Shown here: positions 20,095 through 31,523 of the stretch, piece by piece
Numbering within the stretch: position 1 is the stretch's first letter
How the letters are laid out: each line of letters starts with the position of its first letter
Source: Sialis fuliginosa
Taxonomy: Eukaryota; Arthropoda; Insecta; Megaloptera; Sialidae
NCBI GenBank assembly: GCA_961205875.1
Contig: OY540812.1
Span: forward strand, 32,001,098-32,065,097
Length of the DNA stretch: 64,000 nucleotides
Direction: 5' to 3'
Notes under the pieces: generated by a model
Told to the model about the DNA's origin: nothing
Databases searched by the model: none
Seen by the model: the letters and a program-made list of their open reading frames with translations, nothing else
Position numbers and translations under genes: made by a program

Positions 20095-20675
20095 CCTTCA
20101 AGCAGTCGCGCGGCGTCGAATCGGCCGCACTTGATATATTATTGTTTATAATTTTGAATATTTTCGTCACAAACATTTCCTGTCTCAAGTAGGTACCCTC
20201 TCCTAAGTTCACTACAAACAAAAACAACTAATTACCCCTTTTCCCGCGCGTCCCGCGTTGCCCAAATAGCTTTTGTTTTAGTCGCGGCGAAGCTTCTGAT
20301 GAGGAAGAAAACTGAGATTTTGGATTTTATAATTTTTTTTTTAATTTTTGATTTCAAATTATAAGGATTTATTTTGCCAAATTGTTTTGTCAGTGTGTTT
20401 TTTTATAATTTGATTTTATTTAATTTTATTGAAATTTTGATCCAATCCAAAGAAAATATGTGTTCTTTTTTAATTATCATTTTGATTGTAGTTACTTCGA
20501 TTGGAACACATTTTTAATAACTAAATAGTTTCCTGACTGAAAAATAATTGTTTTAATTATTAAAAATATGTGATTAATTAACTATTTGGTGTTTTAATTC
20601 CCTGAAATCTTCAATAGGTCTTTTAGGTTACGCGTGACTGCTCCCGTTTTTTTTGACTACGCGCCTGCTTGAAGG
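20095..20675. mobile_element. piggyBac-like nonautonomous element with TTAA duplications
   Basis: 581 bp bounded by CCTTCAAGCAGTCGCG and CGCGCCTGCTTGAAGG (one mismatch). Exact TTAA lies on both sides (20091-20094 and 20676-20679). TTAA targets and CC-beginning ends are the piggyBac hallmark. Deleting the element plus one TTAA restores the Helitron line '..tttcattaagatcggttcagcgg'. No transposase frame is present. Confidence 0.85.
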
Positions 20676-20763
20676 TTAAGATCGGTTCAGCGGTTTAGTC
20701 ATGGAAAGGTAGGTAACAAACAGACAGACAGAGTTACTTTCGCATTTATAATATTAGTATGGA

Positions 20764-21457
20764 TGATATAGTAAACATAGATATTTGAGTGAATTGTTTA
20801 AAATAACCCACCCTATAGATCTAATTAACAATATCGGGAATTTAAGTTCGCGGTATATTTAAATGTTATTTCAGAAAACTAGAACTCGTTACACGGTAAA
20901 AGCGCAGAGTAAATTTAAAAGCTAGATTTTAAGTGGCATCTAGAGGCAATAGTAAATATGCCAGTGCATCTATTAATTGAAACTGGTAACATAGTAAAGC
21001 AGAGACTCGCAGTATTTCAATATGTATAGTGTATACGTACTACATTGCAGTACATTTATCTGATTAATTTTTCAGTGGGTACTAGAGCATTACAATAATA
21101 TCCCTAAATGTACAATAGAATTGTGTATACATGTAATTCAACTGTATTATTATTAATTAGCTTATTAATTAATTACTTCGTAGTTAACTATTTAATATGT
21201 ATTATTGGGTAGGTAGTAGTTACTACAGTATTATACAAATACAGATGGGTTTAGAGACTGGAATTATTATATAAGACCAGGTATTTGTTTCTGTAATTGT
21301 GTCTAGTATATTTACAATATTGGCTGTGCCTATAACGTAATAAGTTTTCAATTAAATGTTTATTCGTTTTTTATTTGCTGTAGATACATATGTATAAGTA
21401 TGTATATTATACATACATATGTATTATTATACATTGTATAACTTTTATAAGAATAGA
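20764..21457. other. Unassigned AT-rich spacer
   Basis: No gene or recognised repeat. Short alternating 'tacatatgta' palindromes occur near 21388-21425. Confidence 0.5.
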
Positions 21458-21530
21458 ATAAGGTACTGGCACCAATCTGGGACACTTAAAGAGCAAGGTA
21501 TACTGTTTTTTGGGATTGATGGGTTTCTTT
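21458..21530. mobile_element. Tc1-type MITE (GTACTGG family), left-end fragment
   Basis: TAAGGTACTGGCACCAATCT is followed by 'gggacacttaaagagcaagg' and 'gggattgatgggtttctt'. It is the same as the left end of the full copy at 62508. The copy is cut off by a GGTTCCG element at 21531. Confidence 0.75.
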
Positions 21531-21975
21531 CTAAGGTTCCGAAGAAACCCTATTGATCTCACTATCGTCCGTCCGCCCTTTTCAGCCAAAACAAAATATC
21601 TCGTAAACTATATAAGCTAGAAACTTGAAATTTTTACTGTAAAATGATGCCCTCTAGTAAAATATGTACACATTTTTTTTAAAATTATTTTTCAGGAGGG
21701 TGGGGCGAAAGGGTTAAAGCAAGATAAAAAATATTTTTTACACCTTTGCACATGCACGTCATAATGTATAACCAAACCAGTTTTTTATTATTTTTTTTAA
21801 TCAATAATGGCGCCTATAGGGGGCTTTAAAGCGAATCCAAAAAAAATCCTAACTCAATAACTACTGGCTCAAAAAATCTGAAAAAAATTGATAACGAGGC
21901 TCTGGTGGGACTACCAATGACAAATACTAAAATCAACAATATCATTTTAAATTTGGGAATAATAGGGAGCGGTGC
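21531..21975 (+). mobile_element. GGTTCCG family A element, truncated
   Basis: It begins 'aaggttccgaagaaaccct' and follows the 22766 copy through 'cgtccgtccg', 'aactatataagctagaaact' and 'actactggctcaaaaaatct'. It stops at 'aatagggag' near 21975. The right end is missing. Confidence 0.75.
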
Positions 21976-22765
21976 TTATACGCTATACTGAGTGTACAGT
22001 ATACGTGTTTCTAATTATACATATGTATATAAAACAAATCTTTCTGGCTATATGTAATTATGTATACTAATAGATCAAAAAAATCGAACATAAGGTTATG
22101 AAAAATAGTCTGAAGGAACAGCCTGTATTAGAAATACGCGTTTTAACTTGTTTCTCGCCATTATTGACTGGCTTAACCGCCATTATATGACAACAGTAAA
22201 TACTATAAATTTATAGACATAGGTATTATTTGCCTTGTAATTTTCTTTAGTACATGATTATTCTACAACGATATAATATTATTAATAGTTTATTTACTTC
22301 AAGTAAAAGGTTTATTACATTTTCTTGCTTTCTCTGAAAGATATTATATTGCATTACTACCAAAATATCCAAGAGTACTGTAGGAGATATTCCTTAAAAC
22401 GCCCTCTATGCGATGGCACATTATATCCTCGTACTTATTTTAATACAAAAGTTGTAATGACTTATGACATTTCATACAGAAAATGCAATGCTCTAGATTT
22501 TATAAAATTTTCACGTAACATCCCATGAAGGAAATGCCAGCCTTGACGACAGGCCCAAGCTTGGCCCAATATTTGATTGCCAAGTGTTTTTTTTCGATAT
22601 TGGTCCCAGTCTAGGCCAACCTTCAGATACCGAGCTTCGGGGTTATTTTAAGAAAAAATTTCAACTTCTTTTGGGGCTTTTTTACTCTACACTTTGTATA
22701 TTTCTCAATTATAATTAATTAATCAAATTGTAGTAACCTTTTTTTGCTCTACACTTACACTTTTT
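21976..22765. other. Unassigned stretch
   Basis: AT-rich, no identified gene. A short imperfect inverted repeat ('ggcccaatat'/'atattggtcc') at about 22563-22608 may be a MITE relic. Confidence 0.4.
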
Positions 22766-23518
22766 AGGGTTCCGAAGAAACCCTATTAATCTAACTTTGT
22801 CGTCCGTCCGTCCGTCCTATCACTCAAAGCCAAATAGCCCGTAAACTATATAAGCTAGAAACTTGAAATTTTTACTGAACATGTAAAATGACACCCTCTA
22901 GTAAAATATGTACAAATTTATTGAATAAATAATTTTTAAGGGGGGAAAATAAGTAGCTAAAGCTAGGTAAAAAAAAATATTTTTATACCAAGGCATGTGG
23001 CACCAAGGCAATGTATAACCAAACAAGCGGAATTTGACCTTTTTTCTATTTTTTTTTCTAAATCAAAAATGGTGTCTGTAGGGGGCTTTAAAGCAAATCC
23101 AAAAAAAAACAAAAAAAATTGTATACCAAGACGTGTGTGGCATGTCAAAATGTACATCTCAATTAGTAGAATTTGACCATATTTTTTTTTTTTTCTAACT
23201 CTAAAATGGCGCCTGTAGGGGGCTAAAAGCAGTGTTTTATTTCGTCCCCCCCTCTATCTCTGTAACTACTGGCTCAAAAAATCTGAAAAAAATGTGGTAA
23301 CGAGGCTTTGGTGGGAAAACCAACGACAAATACTAAAGTCAACAATATAATTTTAAATTATGGAATTATAGGGAGGGGCGTCATACATTTTTTGTGGTAT
23401 GTCAAAATATAGATATCAATTAGTAGAACTTGACACTTTTTTATATTTTAACTATAACTTAAAAAATGCACCTGTAAGTGGTTCCAAACATTTCACGTAG
23501 TACGTACTTCGGAACCCT
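22766..23518 (+). mobile_element. GGTTCCG family A element
   Basis: 753 bp from AGGGTTCCGAAG to CTTCGGAACCCT. It contains (GTCC)n at 22799-22818, two 'gtagggggct' units and 'ggtgggaaaaccaacgacaa'. It is the inverse of the 1138-2153 copy. About 45 bp beyond the right end ('tatggcatacactcgtgtat') also match the left flank of that copy. Confidence 0.8.
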
Positions 23519-23572
23519 TATGGCATACACTCGTGTATGTTTTGCCCGAATTATTTATATTTTTCTTTCCAC

Positions 23573-23673
23573 TTGCAATTTTTCAACTACACAAATTAAC
23601 TTTGGAAACTACAGTTTTCATTTTTGGAACTGCAGAGACAAGCTACAACTACACATTAAAAATAACCCCAGGT
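23573..23673 (-). mobile_element. CAGGGGTTATTTTAA hAT MITE, end fragment
   Basis: Reversed, it reads 'ctggggttatttttaatgtg', then 'tagttgtagcttgt' and 'tttgtgtagttgaaaaatt', matching the left half of 45824-46056. Other parts are missing. Confidence 0.65.
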
Positions 23674-24297
23674 TTGCTATAGTTTTATAATAAAACAGAC
23701 GAACACACCTCATTAGGTAAAACGTTTGTCCACGTTGTCGTATTTCTGTCCTGTTTCTTAAACATCTGAAAAGTTCACATAAACAACCTCCTCTACAAAA
23801 GACTAGAGAAGAGTATTAAATAACTAATTGTAGCAAGCAGGTCATCTAGTATTATTATAATCACCATAATTAAAAGCACATAGCTCGTACACAAAAGGCA
23901 AACATCGTAGCAGTTACAACACAAACAATAACATGGTTAAATTTTATTAACCTTAATGAAGGCGGCTATGACACTGCGCACACACACCCGCCGTGTTTAC
24001 ATGTTCAAAGTGGCAATATTAATAAACGACATTAATTCATACAGCCCTCTCTCTTTGTTGTTCTCACCTGCTCGACATTATCTAACCCCGGTGTTACAGT
24101 GACAGTGTTGGTTAGCGATAAAACATATCGAGGGGTTCCTACATTCGGGTATGAATCCATTTTACATGAAATATCAAAAAAAGTGTTAAATACCTAAAAC
24201 ATAATCGGTTAAACACGGAGAAAATTTTATTGTATTTTTTAATTTTGTAAAATAAAATCTTTGCAGATTCGATTATGTGGTTAAACCGATTTAAATA
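23674..24297. other. Unassigned stretch
   Basis: No gene is evident. Sequence around 23960-24090 is a little GC-richer ('cacacacccgccgtgtttac') but has no open frame or known repeat. Confidence 0.4.
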
Positions 24298-24825
24298 TAA
24301 GGTAGTGACACCAGTCTTAGTCGCGTTAATTACAAGTTATGGGCTTCTTTTTTGTAATTCTTATGTACTCATGTTACTAATAAAACAAGTACCTCCTTAT
24401 TAAATCAATTTAATTACCAAAGTCCGCAAAAATAGTTTGTTTTTTAAATTATTTATAACCTTTTATTTTGTTTTTTTCTGGAGTAAAGGGCATCCAGTGA
24501 TGGACACTTGCTAAAGATTATAAAATGATAAGTACTACGACACAAATGTTATAAAATAAAGAAGTATAGGTAAAGCAAATGATATGATAATATAATAATT
24601 AATAAATAGATTATAATAATATTTAGTTTAAATGTTCATTATTTTGACACCCACTTTCCGATTGTCATCAAATTAAGCTGTTTTACAGTTAAGTGTATAG
24701 ATTATGATTCAGTAATGACAGTAATCAAATATCAACTAATATTTCTAATTTAGTACATTTAATTAAACAAGATTTTAACACTGGGGTATTATCTAATTGT
24801 AAGACTGGTACCAGTACTACCTTAT
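24298..24825. mobile_element. Tc1-type MITE (GTACTGG family), near-complete copy
   Basis: TAAGGTAGTGACACCAGTCTT on the left mirrors 'aagactggtaccagtactac' plus CTTA on the right, with TA at the edges. Internal blocks in family order: 'aataaaacaagtacctcctt', 'aattaccaaagtccgcaaa', 'gatggacacttgct', 'aagtactacgacacaaa' and 'gattgtcatcaaattaagct'. No transposase frame is present. The blocks near the left are also present in the transposase-bearing copy at 30405-31701. Confidence 0.82.
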
Positions 24826-26096
24826 AATTCATTTCATAGGTTTATTAAGTTAAGAGGCGTTCAAGTATTACATTAGCATAATTTCGTTGATTTTTAGACC
24901 CTCTTTGTGAGCAAAAATAAGAACATTTTAGACTTCCCCTCTCCCAAATGATAAGCCATAAGAAGTTTTTTTTATATATTTTTACATCAAAATTAAAACA
25001 AAAATTAAATTATTTGAAAGATTAACGAACTACTTTTTTAAAAGAATTTTAATTTTAAATTATGGATATTAGTTTTAAAATATTCATTATTTTGTAGTTT
25101 TTAGTTTTTACCATACCTAAGATTTATGGTCTCCTTTTCCACTTCCTCTATCAGTAAAAGTAAGAAAATAATTTACCCTTCCCGCCATCCCCTAAGTCTG
25201 CTTACGTAATTCTTTAATAGCCCTTTACTGATTTTTTTCACATTTCAAAATAGCAGATCCAATATGGTGAGCAGAATGTTCATAAAATTATTTTTATGAT
25301 TGTTTTTAGTTGGACTAAATTCCATTCTAGTCTAGAAATGATCTTGCGAAGTTGTCAAAATCGACTTTTGGTCATAAAATCGAGTCTTTCTTACCCACTT
25401 CAATACATTATAAAATTAGCAATGAAGTAAAATTATTTTAAGAGAATATATCGATTTCTAGCCGTCTTTTCGTAAATGACAAAAAGTACATTTTACAGGA
25501 AAATGTTTTTAATTATCATCATCTCTTACACGAAGCTATTAAGTAAAATTCTTGTATAAAAGCATTATTTGGGCTTATGTATGCACCTAATAGACTTACT
25601 TTTAATATAAAATAAATTTTAGGGCGTTACGATAGAAAAACATACCATTCTTGATGTCGTTAGCAATAAATATTCTAAAATTAAAATATTTAAAAGTCCT
25701 TTACGATAGTATTTGTAATTTTTGAACGGTAAATCTCAAACCGTGTCTTTTTTGTAAAAATCTATCCGATGCTAAGGGTCTGTTTTATTACATGTTGTTA
25801 AAATGCCAATCAAAATATGTTGCTGTTTTGTTTTTGTTGGTGTAAACGGCAAAAAATACATTTTTATATTTTGTTATCCCCTTTATGGTGTATTGTTGGC
25901 GAAATGATGGTAAAAAGTTGCAATTTTGTCCGTGAAAACATGTTCCTGTTTTGTCGTTTTTTTGGTGTAAGAACTTTGTTTTTAAAATTTGTTGCCATTT
26001 TGTCTAAAAGACACGATGTTCGTGTTTTGTTTTTTCGGTGTAAACTGTAAACACGCCATCAGGGTTATAAGGATTTGTTTTTATACTGTCGATAAT
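24826..26096. other. Unassigned AT-rich stretch with a weak repeat at its end
   Basis: No gene is seen to 25800. From 25816 to 26045 the phrase 'tgttttgtttttttggtgta' recurs three times (about 25821, 25948 and 26030) with irregular spacing. Short frames there are incidental. Confidence 0.4.
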
Positions 26097-27088
26097 TACA
26101 CAGCCACACAAAAAAAGTGTGAGGTACCAAAAAAGTGTATGCACAGTATGCAGTTTTGGTTGAGCATAGTCGAAATCCAATTTTTTTTAATATTCTGCTT
26201 ACCAGTTTTTTTAAATTTGAGCTTGAATTTTATACAGCCACACAAAAAAGTGCGAGGTACCAAAAAAGCGTATGTAGTATTAGTTGAGCATAGTCGAAAT
26301 CCAAATTTTTAGAATTTTCTGCCAACATTTAAAATGGTTTTTTTTAGCTCTAAAGTGGATTTTGTTATAGCTTTTATATCAAAAAAGTTTTTCCCGAGTT
26401 TCGTTATAAACAATTAAATTATTAATGTTACAACACGATCAACATTTTTTTCGTGAATGGTTAAACGAATTTTAATAATTCTGACGTTATTTTTTTTATT
26501 TATAAGCGTACATTCTAGGAATATGATTTGGATAAACAAACATCGAATTTGTTTGTAAAAATATTAATTGTTTATAAAAAAATTTAAAATTTGTCTACTT
26601 AAAAAATCTGACTAAAAATATGTCTTCATAAAAAATATGCAATAACATGCAATGAAAATTGACTTTCAAGTGGGAAAAAAAATTAACAACAAACAATTGA
26701 TATTTTTATAAACAAACTCAATGTATATTTATAATCGAGAGAATATTTCTAGAATGCACGTTTATGAAATTTTGACGTAAAAATCGTCAGAACCAATTCA
26801 GCCGTTCACGAGAAAAATATTGATAATTTTATTGTTTATAACTTTTGCGAAAAAAGTTTTCTTCGTGACTGAAACTCGGGAAAATATTTTTTAACATAAA
26901 AGCTATAACAAAATCCACTTTACAGTTCAAAAAAACGATTTTAGATGTTTAGTAGCCAACTTGGAAATATTCAACCTAAACCCAAAATTCAAGCTCAAAT
27001 TAAAAAAAACTGGTAAGCAAAAAATTCCAAAAATTTTGATTTCGACTATGCTCTACTAATACTACAATGCTATATAGTGGCTGTGTAA
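26097..27088. mobile_element. Foldback element (TTACACAGCCAC ends)
   Basis: TTACACAGCCAC at 26097 mirrors GTGGCTGTGTAA ending at 27088. The arms share 'gagcatagtcgaaatc', 'cttaccagttttttt', 'ttgttatagcttttat' and 'tcccgagtttcg'. The left arm carries an internal direct duplication of the terminal ~90 bp (second copy at 26233). The centre is AT-rich with 'aaacaaa'-type inverse repeats. No coding capacity. Confidence 0.8.
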
Positions 27089-27510
27089 AAATTCAGTGCT
27101 CGTAACATAAAACAAGGATTTCTTAGCCCAAGTCAACATTTCTACCTACATTTTTATCGTCTTTTTCCAATAAAATTTTCTCCGTATTTCTAGTGAATTT
27201 TAAATAATAGCTCGAGAGTTGAAATATAAAAAAATGTGCCCACTAGAAGAAAATGCTGCATGTCTATTCTTCCTGAATGCATTATGCAGAAAATTTAAAA
27301 AAGGTACGTTAAAATGATTTAAAATTTAATATTAGGATTGCATGCCAAGACGAGATTTTTGTTGGTTTCGGAACGAGACGAGACAGATACGATATTAACG
27401 TTAGTCTCATCGAGAGTGTAAATTATGAAAATCTGTATAAATTATTCATTTTACTTACTTATACAGTAAGAAATATGTACTGCATATTATTATATGATAG
27501 TAAAAATAAG

Positions 27511-27778
27511 TACACCCAATTCTGTTTTTATAAGAATTTTTTTACACGATTTTGAAATAGCACGGTAGATAACAATAAATTGATTTTTTTATACGTATTG
27601 ATTTGTTTTTACACAATTCATTTAAAAAAAAAATTAGTGTAAAATTTATACAATTTATTATTTTCGTACAGTGAAGTTCTTTTTCTTGTTAAATTTTCGT
27701 TTTAAATTAAATACATAAAACTTTTTTACACGGTGATAGGCTGTACGTATCTACCGTGCAAAAATAGAATTGGGTGTA
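27511..27778. mobile_element. TA-flanked MITE (CACCCAATTCT ends)
   Basis: TACACCCAATTCTGTTTTT at 27511 mirrors AAAAATAGAATTGGGTGTA ending at 27778 (one mismatch in 19). The outer TA fits a Tc1/mariner-type duplication. A second inverted pair, CACGGTAGATA / TATCTACCGTG, lies inside. 268 bp including both TAs, no frame. It abuts a family F fragment. Confidence 0.8.
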
Positions 27779-27784
27779 TGGATG

Positions 27785-28028
27785 AGCTGATAATTTTTGA
27801 TAATGAAGTTTTAATTAAAATATCCACTTTGACCTTCCTTGAATCCATTTTGACTATTTTCGCCATGATGTCTGCATGTCTATTGGTCTGTCTAGACGCT
27901 GTAACTCTAAAACGACAAATTGTAGAAAGATGAAAATTTATATTTAAGATTAATTTTCATCTGGAAAGAAACCCCCTTATTTTTCAAAACGATCCTATAA
28001 TGTTGTTTACTCTTGTTTTCTTTTAAAA
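27785..28028 (+). repeat. Family F repeat fragment
   Basis: 'ttgaatccattttgactatt', then 'ttcgccatgatgtctg', 'gctgtaactctaaaacgaca' and 'gtttactcttgtttt' match the left arm of the copies at 28780, 35770 and 40438. A short GCTTCCTCG-family piece follows directly at about 28035-28150. Confidence 0.7.
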
Positions 28029-28034
28029 TATCTG

Positions 28035-28150
28035 AAAATCAACGTACGTTTCGTGAAAATTGTATAGAATCTTTTTTTGTATAGCATTAAATTTTCTATA
28101 AAAAGATCATTACAACTTTTGTAGTACAAAATTTCCTTAGAATGATATAT
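28035..28150 (-). repeat. GCTTCCTCG-family repeat, internal fragment
   Basis: 'cgtgaaaattgtatagaatc', then 'ttttttgtatagcattaaat' and 'tacaacttttgtagtaca' correspond to the middle of the family as seen at 44155-44230. Termini are absent. Confidence 0.55.
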
Positions 28151-28779
28151 CTCCCCTTCAAGAATGTTCCATTTTAGCATCTATCATATATATTTTTGTA
28201 AAGTATGTGCGTGTATTCTTTTAAAATAACTTCCGTCTTAAAATCAATCGCTTTATTCAACTGTTCTCATAGACTGGACCAAACTCTCGCAAAGAACTTG
28301 AGTGCAGTGGGTCGTTACTTTGCTCCACTGACCTCAAAGTTGATTTTTCTTCAAACTTTTATATTTCCGGATATGAACAAACGAAATATATTTATTGTTA
28401 TTTTACTCTCTTATACGTACAATAAAGTGAAAAAATTCTCGAAATAGTGGGACGTACAATTTTTCAATTTTTTAACCCCCACATCACAGCTATATCTGTA
28501 TATTTTAATGCTGTGCCCGACAATGATCGGATAGATGTCGGATGTCGTTTAGTCAATTTTTTCATACAATATTTGTATACATTTCTGTTTTCTTTATTGC
28601 TTACCCCTCTGATATGATATTGTAATGTTACATATATACGTTAGTGAAAGATTCATCCAAATCGGAGCATTAACAAACAAACGACAAATTGACAATCTTT
28701 GCCTCATATATAATTAATATATATAATATATATACATTATAATTAAATTATAATATATAATAATATTAGGTTAGGTTTT
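28151..28779. other. Unassigned AT-rich stretch
   Basis: No gene is recognised. Near-pure A/T with overlapping 'atatataat' palindromes at about 28710-28770. Confidence 0.45.
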
Positions 28780-29695
28780 TTACATTCTTATACCCATGTA
28801 TATGAAATATACATAGATATAGTATAAGTAAAAGCCGATTCTTTTCTAAATCCAGATTTTGATGGAATTATACATTTTGACCTCTTCTTAATCAATTCTG
28901 ACTATTTTCGTCATGTTGTCTGTGTGTCAGTCTGTCTGTATGTAAGCGCTGTAACTCAAATACGACAAATCGTAGAACGTGGAAATTTTATATTTAATAT
29001 TAATTTTTGTCTGAGAAGAAAACCTTCTATTTTTGAAAACGATCATTCAACCGGATACATATGTTTATTGATGTTTTTTGAATTACTTTTAAATAAACGA
29101 TGTGAATTAGAGAAAATTAGAAATTTTAGGTAATATTATAATCTATAATTTATGTTCTATTCATTTTTTCGAAAAAACTAAAATTGTATTATATTTCAAA
29201 TGGTTCATAACTTTCTTATACGTTTTACAGAGATTGAACAGTTTTCGTGTTTGCCATAGGTACCACGGGACTTTCTTATACGTAATACTCAGAGTGAACA
29301 GTGTGGTTTATTCTTATTTTAATTATGTAAAACATTTATTTTTGGCTAAATCATAAATATTACAAAAAAATATATGGAACATAAATTATAGATAATAATA
29401 TACTCGACAATTTTTAGCTAAACATTTTTTTCTCTTTCGTATTATTTCAAAAATCATTATAAAATTCAAAAATTGACAAGAGTAAACATCCGTTTCCGGT
29501 TAAGTAGTTACTTTTAAAAAATATTCATTTGATACATGTTGTAGAGAGTATTATTATCTTAATTTATACCCCATTTATTTTATTCTATCTTTTATTAATT
29601 TTCCAGAATTTTTTAATAAAATTAGAATCACGTGCATTGTTCACTCTCAATATCACGTATAAGAAAATCACGTGACTCCGATGGCAGATATTTTA
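28780..29695. mobile_element. Family F foldback repeat, full-length copy
   Basis: It starts 'tacattcttatacccatgta' and ends 'atggcagatatttta'. The left-half block with 'aaccggatacatatgttta' is mirrored by 'gtaaacatccgtttccggtt' on the right. In the centre are 'gggactttcttatacgtaat' and, inverted near the right end, 'cgtataagaaaatcacgtga'. The same order is seen at 35770-37352 and 40438-41455. A short 'gtcagtctgtctgt' tract recurs in the left arm. No transposase. Confidence 0.7.
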
Positions 29696-30404
29696 AATCC
29701 AATTTGATTACATATTTGATCCCCATTCGCGCCGCCACTGTGTGTATGTGTATATCTTCATTATAATTAGCTAATCAATCTAGATTAAAAATTAAAAAGC
29801 AATTTCCACTTTATTATACAACAAAAATAACGTGAAGGTAACATGATATTATAAATATCATCTCTCACCAGAAATAAATATTCACGAGGCAGGCATACTA
29901 TTAATTTATTAACCTTTTGTTGAAAAAATACATAGATATATAATGTATATACTGATTATATACAAGCAATGCTGATATACAGGTGGTTACAAATAAAGTA
30001 TTCCGGAATTTTAAGTCGCATAAATTTTGTAATGTTTTAGTTAAAATAAAAAACTTACTTATAGTATATTTTTATCTGCTATTTTTGTGACTCACATGAA
30101 AGGTTGTGAGTCATTTTTTCGTATATTGATTAGTTCTCGCTACGCTAGCCGTAACAGGTAAAAAAAATGCTATTCATGTAACTTTGTCAATTGTTTATAA
30201 ATTGTTTAAACAATTGCGCAATGTTTCATATATGCACAAATGTTCTTTATGACCCAATAAATAAATTTGCACCAACCAAATTTTTTTTTTCACATAAGAG
30301 TTAATGCAAGTGATTTTAACAATTACACTGGTCTACAGAGATACTTTGGAGTGAGCTCTAAAAATTAAAATTTTGTTTTCACTTAAATTATCATTTTTAA
30401 GATG
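29696..30404. other. Unassigned stretch
   Basis: No gene or confident repeat. A short inverted pair 'gtgactcaca'/'ttgtgagtca' lies at about 30089-30114. Confidence 0.4.
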
Positions 30405-30679
30405 TGTATACCCCTTAAATTAATTTAATTACCAAAGTACGCAAATAAGTTAATGTTTTTTTTCCACTAATGGATAAAGTGAAACCAGTAATGAGCTCCC
30501 AGTGATGGACACTTGCCAATAATTACAAAATGATAAGTACTACGACACAAAAGTTATAAAATAAAGGATTGTATTTGAAAAAATAAATAATCATAAAATA
30601 TGAAACAATGTAGGTACAGAGTGCGCGCGATAATTTTATGTGCTTCTTATTAATTTTATAGAATTATGTTTCTAAGGTT

Positions 30680-30970
30680 ATGATTAAACATCGTTGCTTC
30701 AGATATAAAGTATTAAATTCTGAGAGTAAGGAATACAATGTTAGAGCAACCATAATTTCTGGACTGCGCGCAAGTCGAACTGCTAATGAAGTTGCGGATA
30801 TCAATAGCATCCCTTTACGTACAATTTACAACGTGAAGAAGGTCTATGATGCTGATCCTGTCACCTCACCAACAAAAAAAACGTATAAGGTATGCAAGCA
30901 TCGCACAAGAAAAAAAGTAGACAGAATTCAAGAATTATCAATGAAGATCGATCCACAAGATTATTATTGA
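30680..30970 (+). pseudogene. Transposase N-terminal helix-turn-helix fragment
   Basis: A 96-codon frame contains 'VRATIISGLRASRTANEVAD', then 'IPLRTIYNVKKVYDAD', then a basic stretch with KKTYKV and HRTRKKVD. This is the pattern of the first helix-turn-helix of Tc1/mariner (IS630-type) transposases: 'R..II.GLRAG.T..E.A....IP..T+Y.V.K.+'. An intact transposase is about 340 residues, so only the DNA-binding start is left. No DDE catalytic residues are found downstream, where a different element is inserted. The ATG at 30680 follows 'ctaaggttATG' and is plausible as the original start. Confidence 0.7.
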
Positions 30971-30984
30971 ATATTTCAGATACA

Positions 30985-31523
30985 GAGTACGTTTACACAG
31001 CGCTGTTATTCTGGTTTTACTATAACCGATGTAGTTAAACCGTTTTAAGCGGTGCTGTTTACACATACGAGAATAAGTAACGCCAGCTGGAAATATAATT
31101 CAGATTTGAAGTATGCTATAAGTTAGATAGATACCAACAAAAAATCCCAAAAATATGTACTTCGTCTCCTTTTTTTTGTTTTCCATCTCTTCGTCTCAGG
31201 TGTTTTTAACTGACAACTATTTTTTAAATGTTAATGCGAAGTGCATTACGATGAAATTCCTATACTCCGTAGATACTTATATATTTTGGGTTTGGCTAAA
31301 TAGATACAGCCATATTGTTATGTGGATATAACTATATCCGTGCAGTTTACACGCGTCTTATTCCGCCTCTATTACAGCTTAGTTATGTAGGTCAACATGA
31401 ATAGAATTACTAAACCTGATTAGTTATGTCGAGTGTAATGCGCCATCTACACGCATTTTTAAACCCGGTTTTACTACAACGGTTTCAGTAAAACCGGAAT
31501 AACAGCGCTGTGCAAACGTACTC
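30985..31523. mobile_element. TIR element (GAGTACGTTTACACAGCG ends), copy 1
   Basis: GAGTACGTTTACACAGCG, followed by 'ctgttattctggttttac', mirrors the right end '..taacagcgctgtgcaaacg' plus TACTC. The TIRs exceed 40 bp with several mismatches. ACA lies immediately on each side as a possible 3-bp duplication. Subterminal inverted 'ttaaaccg' blocks are present. Length 539 bp, no frame. Copy 2 is at 48216-48754. Three-bp duplications suggest a PIF/Harbinger-like relation, but the target is not the usual TWA. Confidence 0.75.

Larger units (their letters stand above)
18820..20763 (-). mobile_element. Helitron family 1 carrying three nested insertions
   Basis: On the minus strand the 5' end TCCATACTAATATTATAAATG starts at 20763. 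The 3' hairpin (CCACGCGAACAAAGTCGCGG on that strand) lies at about 18834-18855, and the CTAG terminus is degraded. Its own sequence is interrupted at 18913-19087, 19204-20011 and 20095-20675. Removing the three blocks restores the order seen at 33200-33580. No Rep/helicase. Confidence 0.8.

Noticed and set aside
25817..26312. 77- and 107-codon overlapping plus-strand frames
   Set aside because: They fall in degenerate 'tgttttgttttt..ggtgtaa' repeats and the terminal duplication of a foldback. Their composition is Phe/Cys biased.
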